Shown one piece after another: positions 35,177 through 42,540 of a DNA stretch of 64,000 nt; within the stretch, counting starts at the first letter, position 1, and every line of letters starts with the position of its first letter. The stretch lies in NCBI RefSeq assembly GCF_900119075.1, contig NZ_FPIP01000004.1, positions 309,309 through 373,308 on the forward strand. Reading direction: 5' to 3'. Position numbers and translations under genes: made by a program. Source of the stretch: Ruminococcus flavefaciens. Its GTDB lineage: Bacteria; Bacillota; Clostridia; Oscillospirales; Ruminococcaceae. The notes under the pieces were generated by a model. That model did no database searches. It was not told the DNA's origin and saw only the letters and a list, made by a program, of their open reading frames with translations.

Positions 35177-35256
35177 TGTTGGTACACGACCGAAAGGTCA
35201 GGTCACGAGGTATTGATCGTACTGTTTACAGGCTCTTCACTGAGTCTGTTTGCAAT

Positions 35257-35284
35257 GCCTTCTGATAAATCAGAAGGTTTTTTC
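35257..35284 (+). terminator. Riboswitch expression-platform terminator
   Basis: CCTTCTGA / TCAGAAGG stem with a TAAA loop, followed by six T residues, about 40 bases before the next start codon. Expected OFF structure when cobalamin is bound. Confidence 0.85.
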
Positions 35285-35322
35285 GTTATACGGTCATGCC
35301 TTTCACAGAAAGGAAGATCTAT

Positions 35323-36363
35323 ATGAAAAAATCACTGGCATTCTTAATGGGACTTACTGTTGTCGCTTCTGCACTTACAGGCTGCGGCGGCGCTAAGAGC
35401 TCATCTGAGAGCAAGGAGTCAGCAACATCTGCCACAGAAGCAACTACAGCTGCTGATACTACTGAGGCTACAACAGCTGCCGAGACAACTACTGAGGCTG
35501 CTGAAGAAGACGAGGAAGAGAACTACGACACAGGCGACGCTTCACTTGACAATCCGAGAAATCAGGATGAGATAGGCGAGAATGAGCTTCTCGTGCTCAG
35601 CTTCGGTACAAGCTTCAATGACAGTCGCCGTCTTACAATAGGCGCTATCGAGGACGCTCTTGAAAAGGCATTCCCTGATTACTCAGTACGCCGCGGCTTT
35701 ACAGCAAACATCATCATCGACCACGTTAAGCGCCGTGACAACGAGGTTATCGACGACGTCAAGGAGGCTCTTGACAGAGCGCAGAAGAACGGCGTAAAGA
35801 CTCTTGTTGTTCAGCCTACTCACCTTATGGACGGTCTTGAGTACAACGACATCGTCAATGAGATAGCAAGCTATTCCGACGCATTCGACAAGGTAGTCAT
35901 CGGCAAGCCGCTTCTTACAACAGATGACGACTTCAAGCGCGTTGAGAATGCTATCGTTGACTGGACTAAGGATTACGACGACGGAAAGACCGCTATCTGC
36001 TTCATGGGACACGGTACAGAGGCTGAGTCAAACGGCGTTTACGCTAAGATGCAGGATATGCTCACAGCTGACGGTCACACAAATTATTTTGTAGGCACAG
36101 TTGAGGCTTCACCCTCTGTTGAGGATGTTCTTAAAAAGGTAAAGGAAGGCGGCTATGAAAAGGTGGTTCTTGAGCCCCTTATGGTAGTTGCAGGCGACCA
36201 TGCAAACAACGACATGGCAGGCGATGACGAGGATTCATGGAAGTCCATTTTCGAGGCAGAGGGCTACAAGGTAGAGTGTTTGCTGAGAGGACTCGGCGAA
36301 AACGAGGATATCAGAAAGCTCTACGTTGAACACGCTCAGGCGGCAGTTGATTCCATAAAGTAA
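35323..36363 (+). CDS. cbiK: Exported CbiK-like sirohydrochlorin cobaltochelatase lipoprotein
   Basis: 346 residues. A lipoprotein signal (ASALTGCGG; Cys near 24) and a Ser/Thr/Ala/Glu-rich spacer precede a CbiK domain from about residue 85. The domain has LLVLSFGTSFNDSR, the metal/active-site His in FMGHGTE and the second conserved His in VAGDHANNDM. CbiK normally inserts cobalt into sirohydrochlorin in the cytoplasm; this one should be anchored outside the membrane. Periplasmic CbiK is known from Desulfovibrio. It is the first gene behind the cobalamin riboswitch and leads an uptake cassette, so a role in capturing cobalt or a tetrapyrrole at the surface is possible. AAAGGAAG before the ATG sets the start. 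Confidence 0.88.
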   Translation: MKKSLAFLMGLTVVASALTGCGGAKSSSESKESATSATEATTAADTTEATTAAETTTEAAEEDEEENYDTGDASLDNPRNQDEIGENELLVLSFGTSFNDSRRLTIGAIEDALEKAFPDYSVRRGFTANIIIDHVKRRDNEVIDDVKEALDRAQKNGVKTLVVQPTHLMDGLEYNDIVNEIASYSDAFDKVVIGKPLLTTDDDFKRVENAIVDWTKDYDDGKTAICFMGHGTEAESNGVYAKMQDMLTADGHTNYFVGTVEASPSVEDVLKKVKEGGYEKVVLEPLMVVAGDHANNDMAGDDEDSWKSIFEAEGYKVECLLRGLGENEDIRKLYVEHAQAAVDSIK

Positions 36364-36372
36364 ACAGCATAA

Positions 36373-36393
36373 CGGGCGAACATTGTTCGCCCG
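36373..36393 (+). terminator. Intercistronic hairpin
   Basis: CGGGCGAA / TTCGCCCG with a CATTG loop, followed by AAAATTTTATTT. The T-tract is weak, so it may act as a partial terminator or an mRNA-end stabiliser between the CbiK-like and NEAT-like genes. Confidence 0.5.
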
Positions 36394-36418
36394 AAAATTT
36401 TATTTACAGGAGAAAAAC

Positions 36419-37339
36419 ATGAAAAAAAGAATAATCGCACTTTCACTTATCAGTATGCTTGTGCTTGCTTCATGCGGCACAAAGAAAGACAACTCACAGC
36501 AGAGCAGTACATCTGCGACAACAGCTCCGCAGACCACTGCCGCGACAACTGCTGAAACCACAACAGAAGCAACAACCGAGCACGTTACAGCAGCTCAGAA
36601 CGAAGTAGGCTTCGAGGGCATGACAGAGGTAAATATCAAAGAGCTGAACATGGGCAACTATAATGTGTCTGTGGATTCAAGCTCGTCAATGTTCAAGATA
36701 GCAGGCTGTATACTTCACGTCAGCGACCACGATATGATAGCAGATATAATCATCGACAGCAAATCCTACGACGCACTTTACATGGGCACGGAGGACGAGG
36801 CTAAGAACGCCGCGGAGTCCGACCGTATAACCTATACTACAAATGAAAAGGGACAGTCGGTTTTCACTGTTCCCGTTGAAGCTCTCGACAAGGAGATACA
36901 GTGTGCCGCACTAAGCGCCAAGAAGCAGGAGTGGTACGGTCGTACACTGGTGTTCCGCGCAGATTCACTTCCCGATACTGCATTCAAGGAAGCAAGATAC
37001 GCAACTGCCGAGTCGCTGAAGCTTGAGGACGGCGAGTACAACATCGACGTAAAGCTTGAGGGCGGTTCAGGCAAGGCTTCCGTGGAGTCTCCTGCAAAGC
37101 TGACCGTAAAGGACGGCAAGGCGACAGCTAAAATAGTATGGAGCAGCGACAAATATGATGAAATGGTAGTTAATTACCTTGAATATACTCCCGAGATAGC
37201 TGACGGGCACTCTGTTTTTGAGATACCTGTAGGCGGTTTCGACTACAGAATGCACATAGAGGCTGAAACGACCGCAATGAGCGAGCCGCACATGATAGAG
37301 TACACGCTGTATTTTGATTCAGCAACAATAAAGAAATGA
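36419..37339 (+). CDS. Lipoprotein with two NEAT-like beta-sandwich repeats
   Basis: 306 residues: lipoprotein signal (LVLASCGTKK), Thr-rich spacer, then two related domains (about 70-190 and 195-306). The second reads GEYNIDVKLEGGSGKASVE, AKIVWSSDKYDEMVV, FEIPVGGFDYRMHIEAETTAMS and IEYTLYFDS, a pattern of NEAT (iron-transport-associated) domains; the first shows the weaker counterparts GNYNVSV and FTVPVEALDKEIQCAALS. NEAT domains bind haem, so it may bind haem-like or corrinoid tetrapyrroles at the cell surface. It sits between the CbiK-like gene and the importer and overlaps the next gene by four bases. Confidence 0.72.
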   Translation: MKKRIIALSLISMLVLASCGTKKDNSQQSSTSATTAPQTTAATTAETTTEATTEHVTAAQNEVGFEGMTEVNIKELNMGNYNVSVDSSSSMFKIAGCILHVSDHDMIADIIIDSKSYDALYMGTEDEAKNAAESDRITYTTNEKGQSVFTVPVEALDKEIQCAALSAKKQEWYGRTLVFRADSLPDTAFKEARYATAESLKLEDGEYNIDVKLEGGSGKASVESPAKLTVKDGKATAKIVWSSDKYDEMVVNYLEYTPEIADGHSVFEIPVGGFDYRMHIEAETTAMSEPHMIEYTLYFDSATIKK

Positions 37340-38460
37340 AACGTATCGTATCAGTCCTGACAGTTACAGCGCTGCTTTTTTTCAATGGCTGTGCTAAAAA
37401 AACCGCTCCTGCCGATCTTGATACAGTTGGCGGCATGGAGCTGAAATATGCCGAGCAATTCGCTGTTGACTACTGCGAAAACGGCTGCTCGGTGGTCACT
37501 ATAGGAGAAGATAAATTCCTTGTAGTCCCCGAGGGAACGGCAGTTCCCGATGATACAACGGGAATGACTGTCATAAAGCAGCCAGTGGAGAATATCTACG
37601 TTGCGGCTTCTTCGGCTATGGACTTATTTGATGGCATTGACAAGCTTGACGAGGTAAAAATGACATCCACTGCCGAAAGCGGCTGGAGTCTGCCTGATAT
37701 CCACGACGCTGTGAAGTCGGGAAAGATAAAATACATCGGCAAGTACAGTTCTCCCGATTACGAGAGCCTTGTTGCCGACAAGTGCGGACTTGCCATTGAG
37801 TCCACCATGATATATCATACTCCCGAGGTAAAGGAGCAGCTCGAATCATTTGATATCCCTGTGCTGGTGGAGCGTTCAAGCTATGAAACTCACCCTCTCG
37901 GGCGAATGGAATGGATAAAGCTGTACGGGCTTCTTACAGGAGATTATCTCTCCGCGGAACAGCTTTTTACTGAGAAAACAAAGGCTTTCGAGGAGCTTTC
38001 AGTATCCGATATCCCCGAAGCTGAACGCAAAACAGCCGCATTTTTCTATATTACCTCCAGCGGATATGTAAGTATTCGCAAGCCGGGGGACTACGTTTCA
38101 AAGATGATAGAACTTGCAGGGGGACGGTATATATTTACTGCCGATGACCTGAACATCGACGACAACGCCCTGTCCACCATGAATATCCAGACCGAGACCT
38201 TTTATGATATCGCTCACGACGCGGATATCCTTATCTACAACAGCACCATTGACGGCGAGCTCGAAACAGCAGACCAGCTCATCGAAAAGAGCAGTATTCT
38301 TGCGGATTTCAAGGCTGTCAGGAACGGCAATGTGTGGTGTACTGGACAGAATATGTTCCAGCAGACAACAGGTGCGGCTGATATGATATGCGACCTCAAC
38401 AAAGTATTCACAGGCACTCCCACAAATACCGAGCTTACCTACCTTCACAGACTTGAATGA
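37336..38460 (+). CDS. ABC importer substrate-binding lipoprotein (BtuF/FecB-like)
   Basis: 374 residues with lipoprotein signal (LLFFNGCAKK). Two-lobed periplasmic-binding fold of the iron-siderophore/B12 class: the first lobe includes VENIYVAASSAMDLFDGI and the second VLVERSSYETHPLGRMEWIKLYG, with a helical linker. Combined with the downstream FecCD permease and ATPase it forms a complete importer. The riboswitch points to corrinoids, cobalt chelates or haem-like ligands as cargo; the sequence cannot decide. Confidence 0.85.
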   Translation: MKRIVSVLTVTALLFFNGCAKKTAPADLDTVGGMELKYAEQFAVDYCENGCSVVTIGEDKFLVVPEGTAVPDDTTGMTVIKQPVENIYVAASSAMDLFDGIDKLDEVKMTSTAESGWSLPDIHDAVKSGKIKYIGKYSSPDYESLVADKCGLAIESTMIYHTPEVKEQLESFDIPVLVERSSYETHPLGRMEWIKLYGLLTGDYLSAEQLFTEKTKAFEELSVSDIPEAERKTAAFFYITSSGYVSIRKPGDYVSKMIELAGGRYIFTADDLNIDDNALSTMNIQTETFYDIAHDADILIYNSTIDGELETADQLIEKSSILADFKAVRNGNVWCTGQNMFQQTTGAADMICDLNKVFTGTPTNTELTYLHRLE

Positions 38461-38469
38461 GGTGATACA

Positions 38470-39492
38470 ATGACTAAAAAAAGAGCCCTGCGCTGGACTT
38501 CAGGCTTCACAGCACTTCTGATAATGGCGGCTGTTTTCTTTGTTCTGGAGCTTGTCAGCGGAACTACCGAGCTGACAGTTTCCGAAGTTTTTTCAGCTCT
38601 TTCAGAGGATAATTCTGCCGCACATACCATAGTTGCGGACATACGTCTGCCGAGGGCAATTGCCGCGGCACTTCTTGGCGGAGCTCTTTCTGTATCGGGC
38701 TTTCTGCTTCAGAGCTTTTTCAACAATCCCATTGCAGGTCCTTACGTTCTTGGTATATCATCGGGAGCAAAGCTTACCGTTGCACTTGCAATGATGTTCG
38801 CAATGCAGAACGGCATAATGCTTAATTCTGCCGCAATGGTCGGAGCAGCATTTGCAGGCTCATTACTTTCTATGGGAGCTATCCTGCTTCTGTCGGGCAA
38901 GGTGAAAAATATGGCTCAGCTCATAGTAGCAGGAGTGATGATAGGTTACATATGTTCCGCAGTTACGGAGCTTGCCGTAACATTTGCCGATGACGCAAAT
39001 ATAGTCAATCTCCACAACTGGTCGCAGGGCAGCTTTTCGGGCATAAACATGGACAACGTAAAGGTCATCGCAGTTATCGTGCTGACGGCTTCTGCGGCGG
39101 CATTTCTGCTTTCAAAGCCCATGAGTGCCTATCAGCTCGGTGAGAGCTACGCTAAAAATATGGGCGTTGATTTGAGAATTTTCAGACTTGCACTGATACT
39201 CCTTTCAAGTATCCTGTCCGCCTGTGTTACGGCGTTTGCAGGACCTGTGTCCTTTGTGGGTATAGCAGTGCCTCACCTTGTAAAGACAGCTTTCGGCACA
39301 GCAAAGCCAATTATAGTTATTCCTGCTTCATTTATCGGCGGAGCAGTTTTCTGCCTGATGTGCGACCTTATCGCACGTATGTTGTTCGCTCCCGTGGAGC
39401 TGAGTATCAGCACTATTACGGCAGTTTTCGGCGCTCCTGTTGTTATCGCGGCAATGCTCAGCCGCCGAAGTCAGAAAAGAGGTGCAGTATGA
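38470..39492 (+). CDS. FecCD/BtuC-type ABC importer permease
   Basis: 340 residues with nine to ten membrane segments. Family motifs: VADIRLPRAIAAALLGGALSVSG, GISSGAKL, and the ATPase-contact region LPHL-like VGIAVPHLVKTAFG. Preceded by GAGGTGA; overlaps the ATPase gene by four bases. Confidence 0.92.
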   Translation: MTKKRALRWTSGFTALLIMAAVFFVLELVSGTTELTVSEVFSALSEDNSAAHTIVADIRLPRAIAAALLGGALSVSGFLLQSFFNNPIAGPYVLGISSGAKLTVALAMMFAMQNGIMLNSAAMVGAAFAGSLLSMGAILLLSGKVKNMAQLIVAGVMIGYICSAVTELAVTFADDANIVNLHNWSQGSFSGINMDNVKVIAVIVLTASAAAFLLSKPMSAYQLGESYAKNMGVDLRIFRLALILLSSILSACVTAFAGPVSFVGIAVPHLVKTAFGTAKPIIVIPASFIGGAVFCLMCDLIARMLFAPVELSISTITAVFGAPVVIAAMLSRRSQKRGAV

Positions 39493-40598
39493 GTGAAATG
39501 ATACTTACTGCAAAAGCGCTGTCAGCAGGCTATGGCAAAAAGGTAGTTGTTGACGGGCTCAATATCGGGATACGAACAGGGGAGATACTTACTATTATCG
39601 GTCCTAACGGAGCAGGCAAATCAACGGTGCTGAAAAGCATTGCGTCACAGCTTCCTCTCCTTGGCGGAGAGGTTTTCATAAATGATACTGATATTACTTC
39701 CATGAGCCTGAACGACATTGCAAAGAAGCTGTCTGTCTGCTTCACAGACAGGATAACAGCTGAAAAAATGACCTGCGAGGATATTATCTCAACAGGACGT
39801 TATCCCTATACGGGGATGCTTGGAATACTTTCCTCTGACGACAAAAAAATAGTTCGTGAGGCTATGGAGCTGACTGGTGTTGCTCACCTTGCCGATACTG
39901 ATATACGCTGTATAAGCGACGGTCAGCGCCAGACGGTAATGCTTGCACGTGCTATTGCTCAGGAGCCGCAGGTGCTGATTCTTGACGAGCCCACATCTTT
40001 CCTCGATATCAACAATAAACTCCGACTGCTCACAATACTTAGGGAGCTTGTACACACCCGTAATATTGCCGTTGTTCAGACACTGCACGAGCTTGACCTC
40101 GCTCAGCGCTTTTCCGATAAGATACTCTGCATTGCTCATGGAAAAGCCGAAAGAACGGGAACTCCTGAGGAGATTTTCAGCGGCAGCTATATAAGCGAGC
40201 TGTACGGTATTAGCTGCGGCACGTTTGATACCCTTTTCGGAACCGCCGAGGCACAGAGGACAGAGGGGGAGCCTCAGGTATTCGTTATTGGTGGTGGCGG
40301 CAGCGGTATTCCGATTTATCGCCGTTTACAGCGCCGGAGCATTCCTTTTGCAGCAGGAGTTATCCACGAAAATGATGTTGAATATAACGCTGCGAAAAGC
40401 CTTGCGGCTGAGCTTATCGCTGAAAAAGCCTTTGAGCCCATAAGCGATGAAAGCTTTGATAAGGCTCTGTCCGTAATGCAGAAATGCCGCGAGGTCATAT
40501 GCTGCGTTCAAAGCTTCGGCGCTATGAATGCAGGGAATAAAAATCTGCTTGAAAAAGCGAAAAGTATGGGAATCTTCAATAATTCCGATGAATTTTAA
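39489..40598 (+). CDS. ABC importer ATPase with extra C-terminal domain
   Basis: 369 residues. The first ~250 are a BtuD/FepC-type ATPase: Walker A GPNGAGKST, signature region CISDGQRQTVMLARAIAQ, Walker B VLILDEPTSFLD. The start MSEMIL has AGAGGTG upstream and overlaps the permease stop. From about residue 260 an additional ~110-residue alpha/beta domain begins with a glycine-rich VFVIGGGGSGIPIYRR, resembling a nucleotide-binding loop; BtuD and FepC lack it. It might sense a ligand or modulate ATPase activity. The gene ends just before the long terminator-repeat at 40607. Confidence 0.88.
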   Translation: MSEMILTAKALSAGYGKKVVVDGLNIGIRTGEILTIIGPNGAGKSTVLKSIASQLPLLGGEVFINDTDITSMSLNDIAKKLSVCFTDRITAEKMTCEDIISTGRYPYTGMLGILSSDDKKIVREAMELTGVAHLADTDIRCISDGQRQTVMLARAIAQEPQVLILDEPTSFLDINNKLRLLTILRELVHTRNIAVVQTLHELDLAQRFSDKILCIAHGKAERTGTPEEIFSGSYISELYGISCGTFDTLFGTAEAQRTEGEPQVFVIGGGGSGIPIYRRLQRRSIPFAAGVIHENDVEYNAAKSLAAELIAEKAFEPISDESFDKALSVMQKCREVICCVQSFGAMNAGNKNLLEKAKSMGIFNNSDEF

Positions 40599-40606
40599 GC
40601 ACTATT

Positions 40607-40978
40607 AAAAAACAGGCTCACTTTTTAACCATAATACTAATATAGAAATTTTATGCTTATTATTGAGAGAGCCCCTTTTGAAAAAGGGACCCTCTGACGG
40701 AGGACGTCCCCTCTGTCACTGCGTGACATCTCCCCGCACTGCGGGGAGTCACTCTCAAACTCTCTCCCTAAAACTTTCAGTTTTATTTTTTCTCATATAG
40801 GGCTCGCTTAAAATAAAAAAAGCCCTGTAATAAAACAGAGCGAGCCCTATATGAGAAAAAATCAGCTAAAAAAGTCTTTAGAAAGGGGTATGGGGGAAAG
40901 CCTTTCTTCAGAAAGGGTTCCCCCATAAATAAATATAAGTCTATATATAAGTGTTGCAGTTAAAATGAGCCTGTTTTT
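40607..40978. repeat. Composite folded repeat inside a terminator, copy 1
   Basis: 372 bases. The outermost arms AAACAGGCTCA and TGAGCCTGTTT plus flanking T-run form a normal intrinsic terminator, but its loop contains about 350 bases that are themselves layered inverted repeats (AACCATAATACT... matched by ...AGTGTTGCAGTT; GCCCCTTTTGAAAAAGGG; GGGGGAAAGCCTTTC...GGTTCCCCC). The centre is a perfect 17-bp stem, CTCATATAGGGCTCGCT with its complement (40792-40808 / 40839-40855). It lies between convergent genes. A second copy is at 56968. Confidence 0.85.
40691..40751 (+). repeat. 61-base triple-hairpin sub-module, left arm of copy 1
   Basis: Three short palindromes in a row (CCTCTGACGGAGG, GTCACTGCGTGAC, CTCCCCGCACTGCGGGGAG). 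It is 57/61 identical to the reverse complement of 57189-57249 but sits in the opposite arm of the larger repeat. Confidence 0.85.
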
Positions 40979-41013
40979 CTCGTTATACATTAATTTCAAA
41001 TGAAAAATTCATA

Positions 41014-42291
41014 TTATTCCTTTTCTTTTGATAAAAGCAGACTGAAAATCACGCATACAGCAACTCCCGAAACGCCAAGTATAGCAAAGAGCATTGCAGC
41101 TCCCGAACCCTTTCCGCTGCCAAATAGTGACGTCAATAAAGTATCTGCGGCTTGCTTTGACATGAAAGGCTCAAAGACCTTGTCAATAAGTATGCCACCT
41201 GAAAGATACCCCACAGGGATAGTGAAGAATTGCAGCGTATTTCGGCATGAGTAGACTCTGCCCTGCATATTGGGAGGGATTGTGCTTCTGAAAACAACGT
41301 CCAGATTTGCTCCCATATAAGGTATGAAAAGCCAACCAAGAACTGCCGCTGCACACCATACCACAGGTGAATCGCTGAATGCCAGCATGAAGTTTTCCGT
41401 GCTCATGGAAACGAACAGTGAAAGGCATATCGCCTTTATTCGGTTCTTAGGAGGACGTGTGGACGAGGCGATAAATGTTCCCAGAAATGTTGCAGCTCCG
41501 ACGCAGAAGTTGACTGTACCAAGAACTCCCTCGCCGCCTGACGGCTTTGAAAGTATCATAGGGGAGAGAGCGGCATTATAAGCCGAAGCTATAAGGTTTA
41601 TGCCTGACAGGAAGAAGATCAGCTTGAGTATCAGCGGATTTGCCTTCAGCCATGATAGTCCTTCCTTTGCGGAAGAAATAACGGATACATCAGCTTTTTT
41701 GGTGTGTTTCGGCTCAGGTATCCTTATAAACAGCAGCAATACCATGAATGCTGATGAAAATGTGATAAGGTCAACAGTCATAACTGCCGATATACCGCCG
41801 AATGCAAACAGCATTGTAGCCAGTACAGGCGTCAGTATGGTATTCATGGACTGGGAAAGCGAACGCAGAGCTCCTGTTTTCTGATAGTATTCCTTGGGTA
41901 TGAGCTGAGTTGCCGCTACTTCGCTTGCAGGCTGCTGCACAGTATTCATAAGACCATTTAGAGCGTTTAATACATATAAGTGCCACGGTGCAAGTGAATC
42001 GCTTTTTACAAGCAGAAAGGCTGCTATTGTTGTGAAAGCGGCGAACAGGTCACATACGAGCATGGTTTGTTTTTTGTTCCATTTATCGCTCAGTGCTCCT
42101 GCAAAAATGCTCATTGCCACATAGGGCGCATATGAGCATACAGTCAGCAGAGCTGTTTTCAGTGCCGAGCCCGTACTTTTATACAGCCAAAGTCCAAGTG
42201 CATAGGCTGTCATGGAGCTTCCCAGCGTAGAAAGAGACTGTGTGCCCCATAGTAATAAATAGCTTTTGAGTTGTTTTATTGAAGTTTTCAT
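41014..42291 (-). CDS. MFS exporter (macrolide-efflux MefA-like)
   Basis: 425 residues, twelve predicted membrane segments. It begins LKSYLLLWGTQSLSTLGSSMTAYALGLWLYKSTGSAL and has FAGALSDKWNKKQTMLVCDL, the layout of the MefA/enterobactin-exporter-like group of drug efflux proteins. AAGGAG lies nine bases before the ATG. A 12-codon leader and hairpin precede it, which supports inducible drug efflux. The substrate is not identified. Confidence 0.82.
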   Translation of the reverse strand: MKTSIKQLKSYLLLWGTQSLSTLGSSMTAYALGLWLYKSTGSALKTALLTVCSYAPYVAMSIFAGALSDKWNKKQTMLVCDLFAAFTTIAAFLLVKSDSLAPWHLYVLNALNGLMNTVQQPASEVAATQLIPKEYYQKTGALRSLSQSMNTILTPVLATMLFAFGGISAVMTVDLITFSSAFMVLLLFIRIPEPKHTKKADVSVISSAKEGLSWLKANPLILKLIFFLSGINLIASAYNAALSPMILSKPSGGEGVLGTVNFCVGAATFLGTFIASSTRPPKNRIKAICLSLFVSMSTENFMLAFSDSPVVWCAAAVLGWLFIPYMGANLDVVFRSTIPPNMQGRVYSCRNTLQFFTIPVGYLSGGILIDKVFEPFMSKQAADTLLTSLFGSGKGSGAAMLFAILGVSGVAVCVIFSLLLSKEKE

Positions 42292-42359
42292 TTGACTTTG
42301 CTCCTTTTGATATTATTTATCGTCAGAAATGCAAAGTCCGAGGGGATTATTCAGTTATT

Positions 42360-42391
42360 CTCCATGCAGTTCCCTCAAACCTTGCATGGAG
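42360..42391 (-). promoter_or_regulatory. Attenuator-like hairpin before the MFS gene
   Basis: Inverted repeat CTCCATGCA / TGCATGGAG with a 14-base loop. The first arm covers the end of the leader peptide, so ribosome position on the leader could control the fold. Confidence 0.55.
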
Positions 42392-42413
42392 CGTATACAA
42401 CGCATCTTCTCAT
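42375..42413 (-). CDS. Putative 12-residue leader peptide of the MFS exporter
   Basis: MRRCVVYAPCKV, preceded by AAAGAGGTGAAC as ribosome-binding site and followed at once by the second arm of a 9-bp hairpin. Its stop lies about 83 bases before the exporter start. Drug-efflux and methylase genes often have such leaders where a stalled ribosome opens the downstream gene. Evidence here is position, ribosome-binding site and hairpin only. Confidence 0.5.
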   Translation of the reverse strand: MRRCVVYAPCKV

Positions 42414-42435
42414 GATGTTCACCTCTTTGAGTTTG

Positions 42436-42464
42436 GTTATGCATAGTATGCAGTTTAATTTCAA
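42436..42464 (-). promoter_or_regulatory. Candidate promoter of leader and MFS gene
   Basis: Minus strand TTGAAA (42464-42459), 17 bases, CATAAC (42441-42436). The -10 is weak. Confidence 0.45.
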
Positions 42465-42510
42465 AATTATTATATCATAAGTAATTGAAAAAAGCAATGA
42501 CAGCGAAAAA

Positions 42511-42531
42511 ATCGGGGCTAAAAGCCCCGAT
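42511..42531 (-). terminator. Intrinsic terminator of the ligase/SGNH operon
   Basis: Stem ATCGGGGCT / AGCCCCGAT, three-base loop; on the minus strand it is followed by TTTTTCGC, just after the stop of the SGNH gene. Confidence 0.8.
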
Positions 42532-42540
42532 AATTCGTTT

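Noticed and set aside
34914..35216. A 100-codon open frame after cbiC
   Set aside because: It runs through the riboswitch promoter and aptamer; the conserved RNA blocks explain the sequence, and there is no protein-family likeness.
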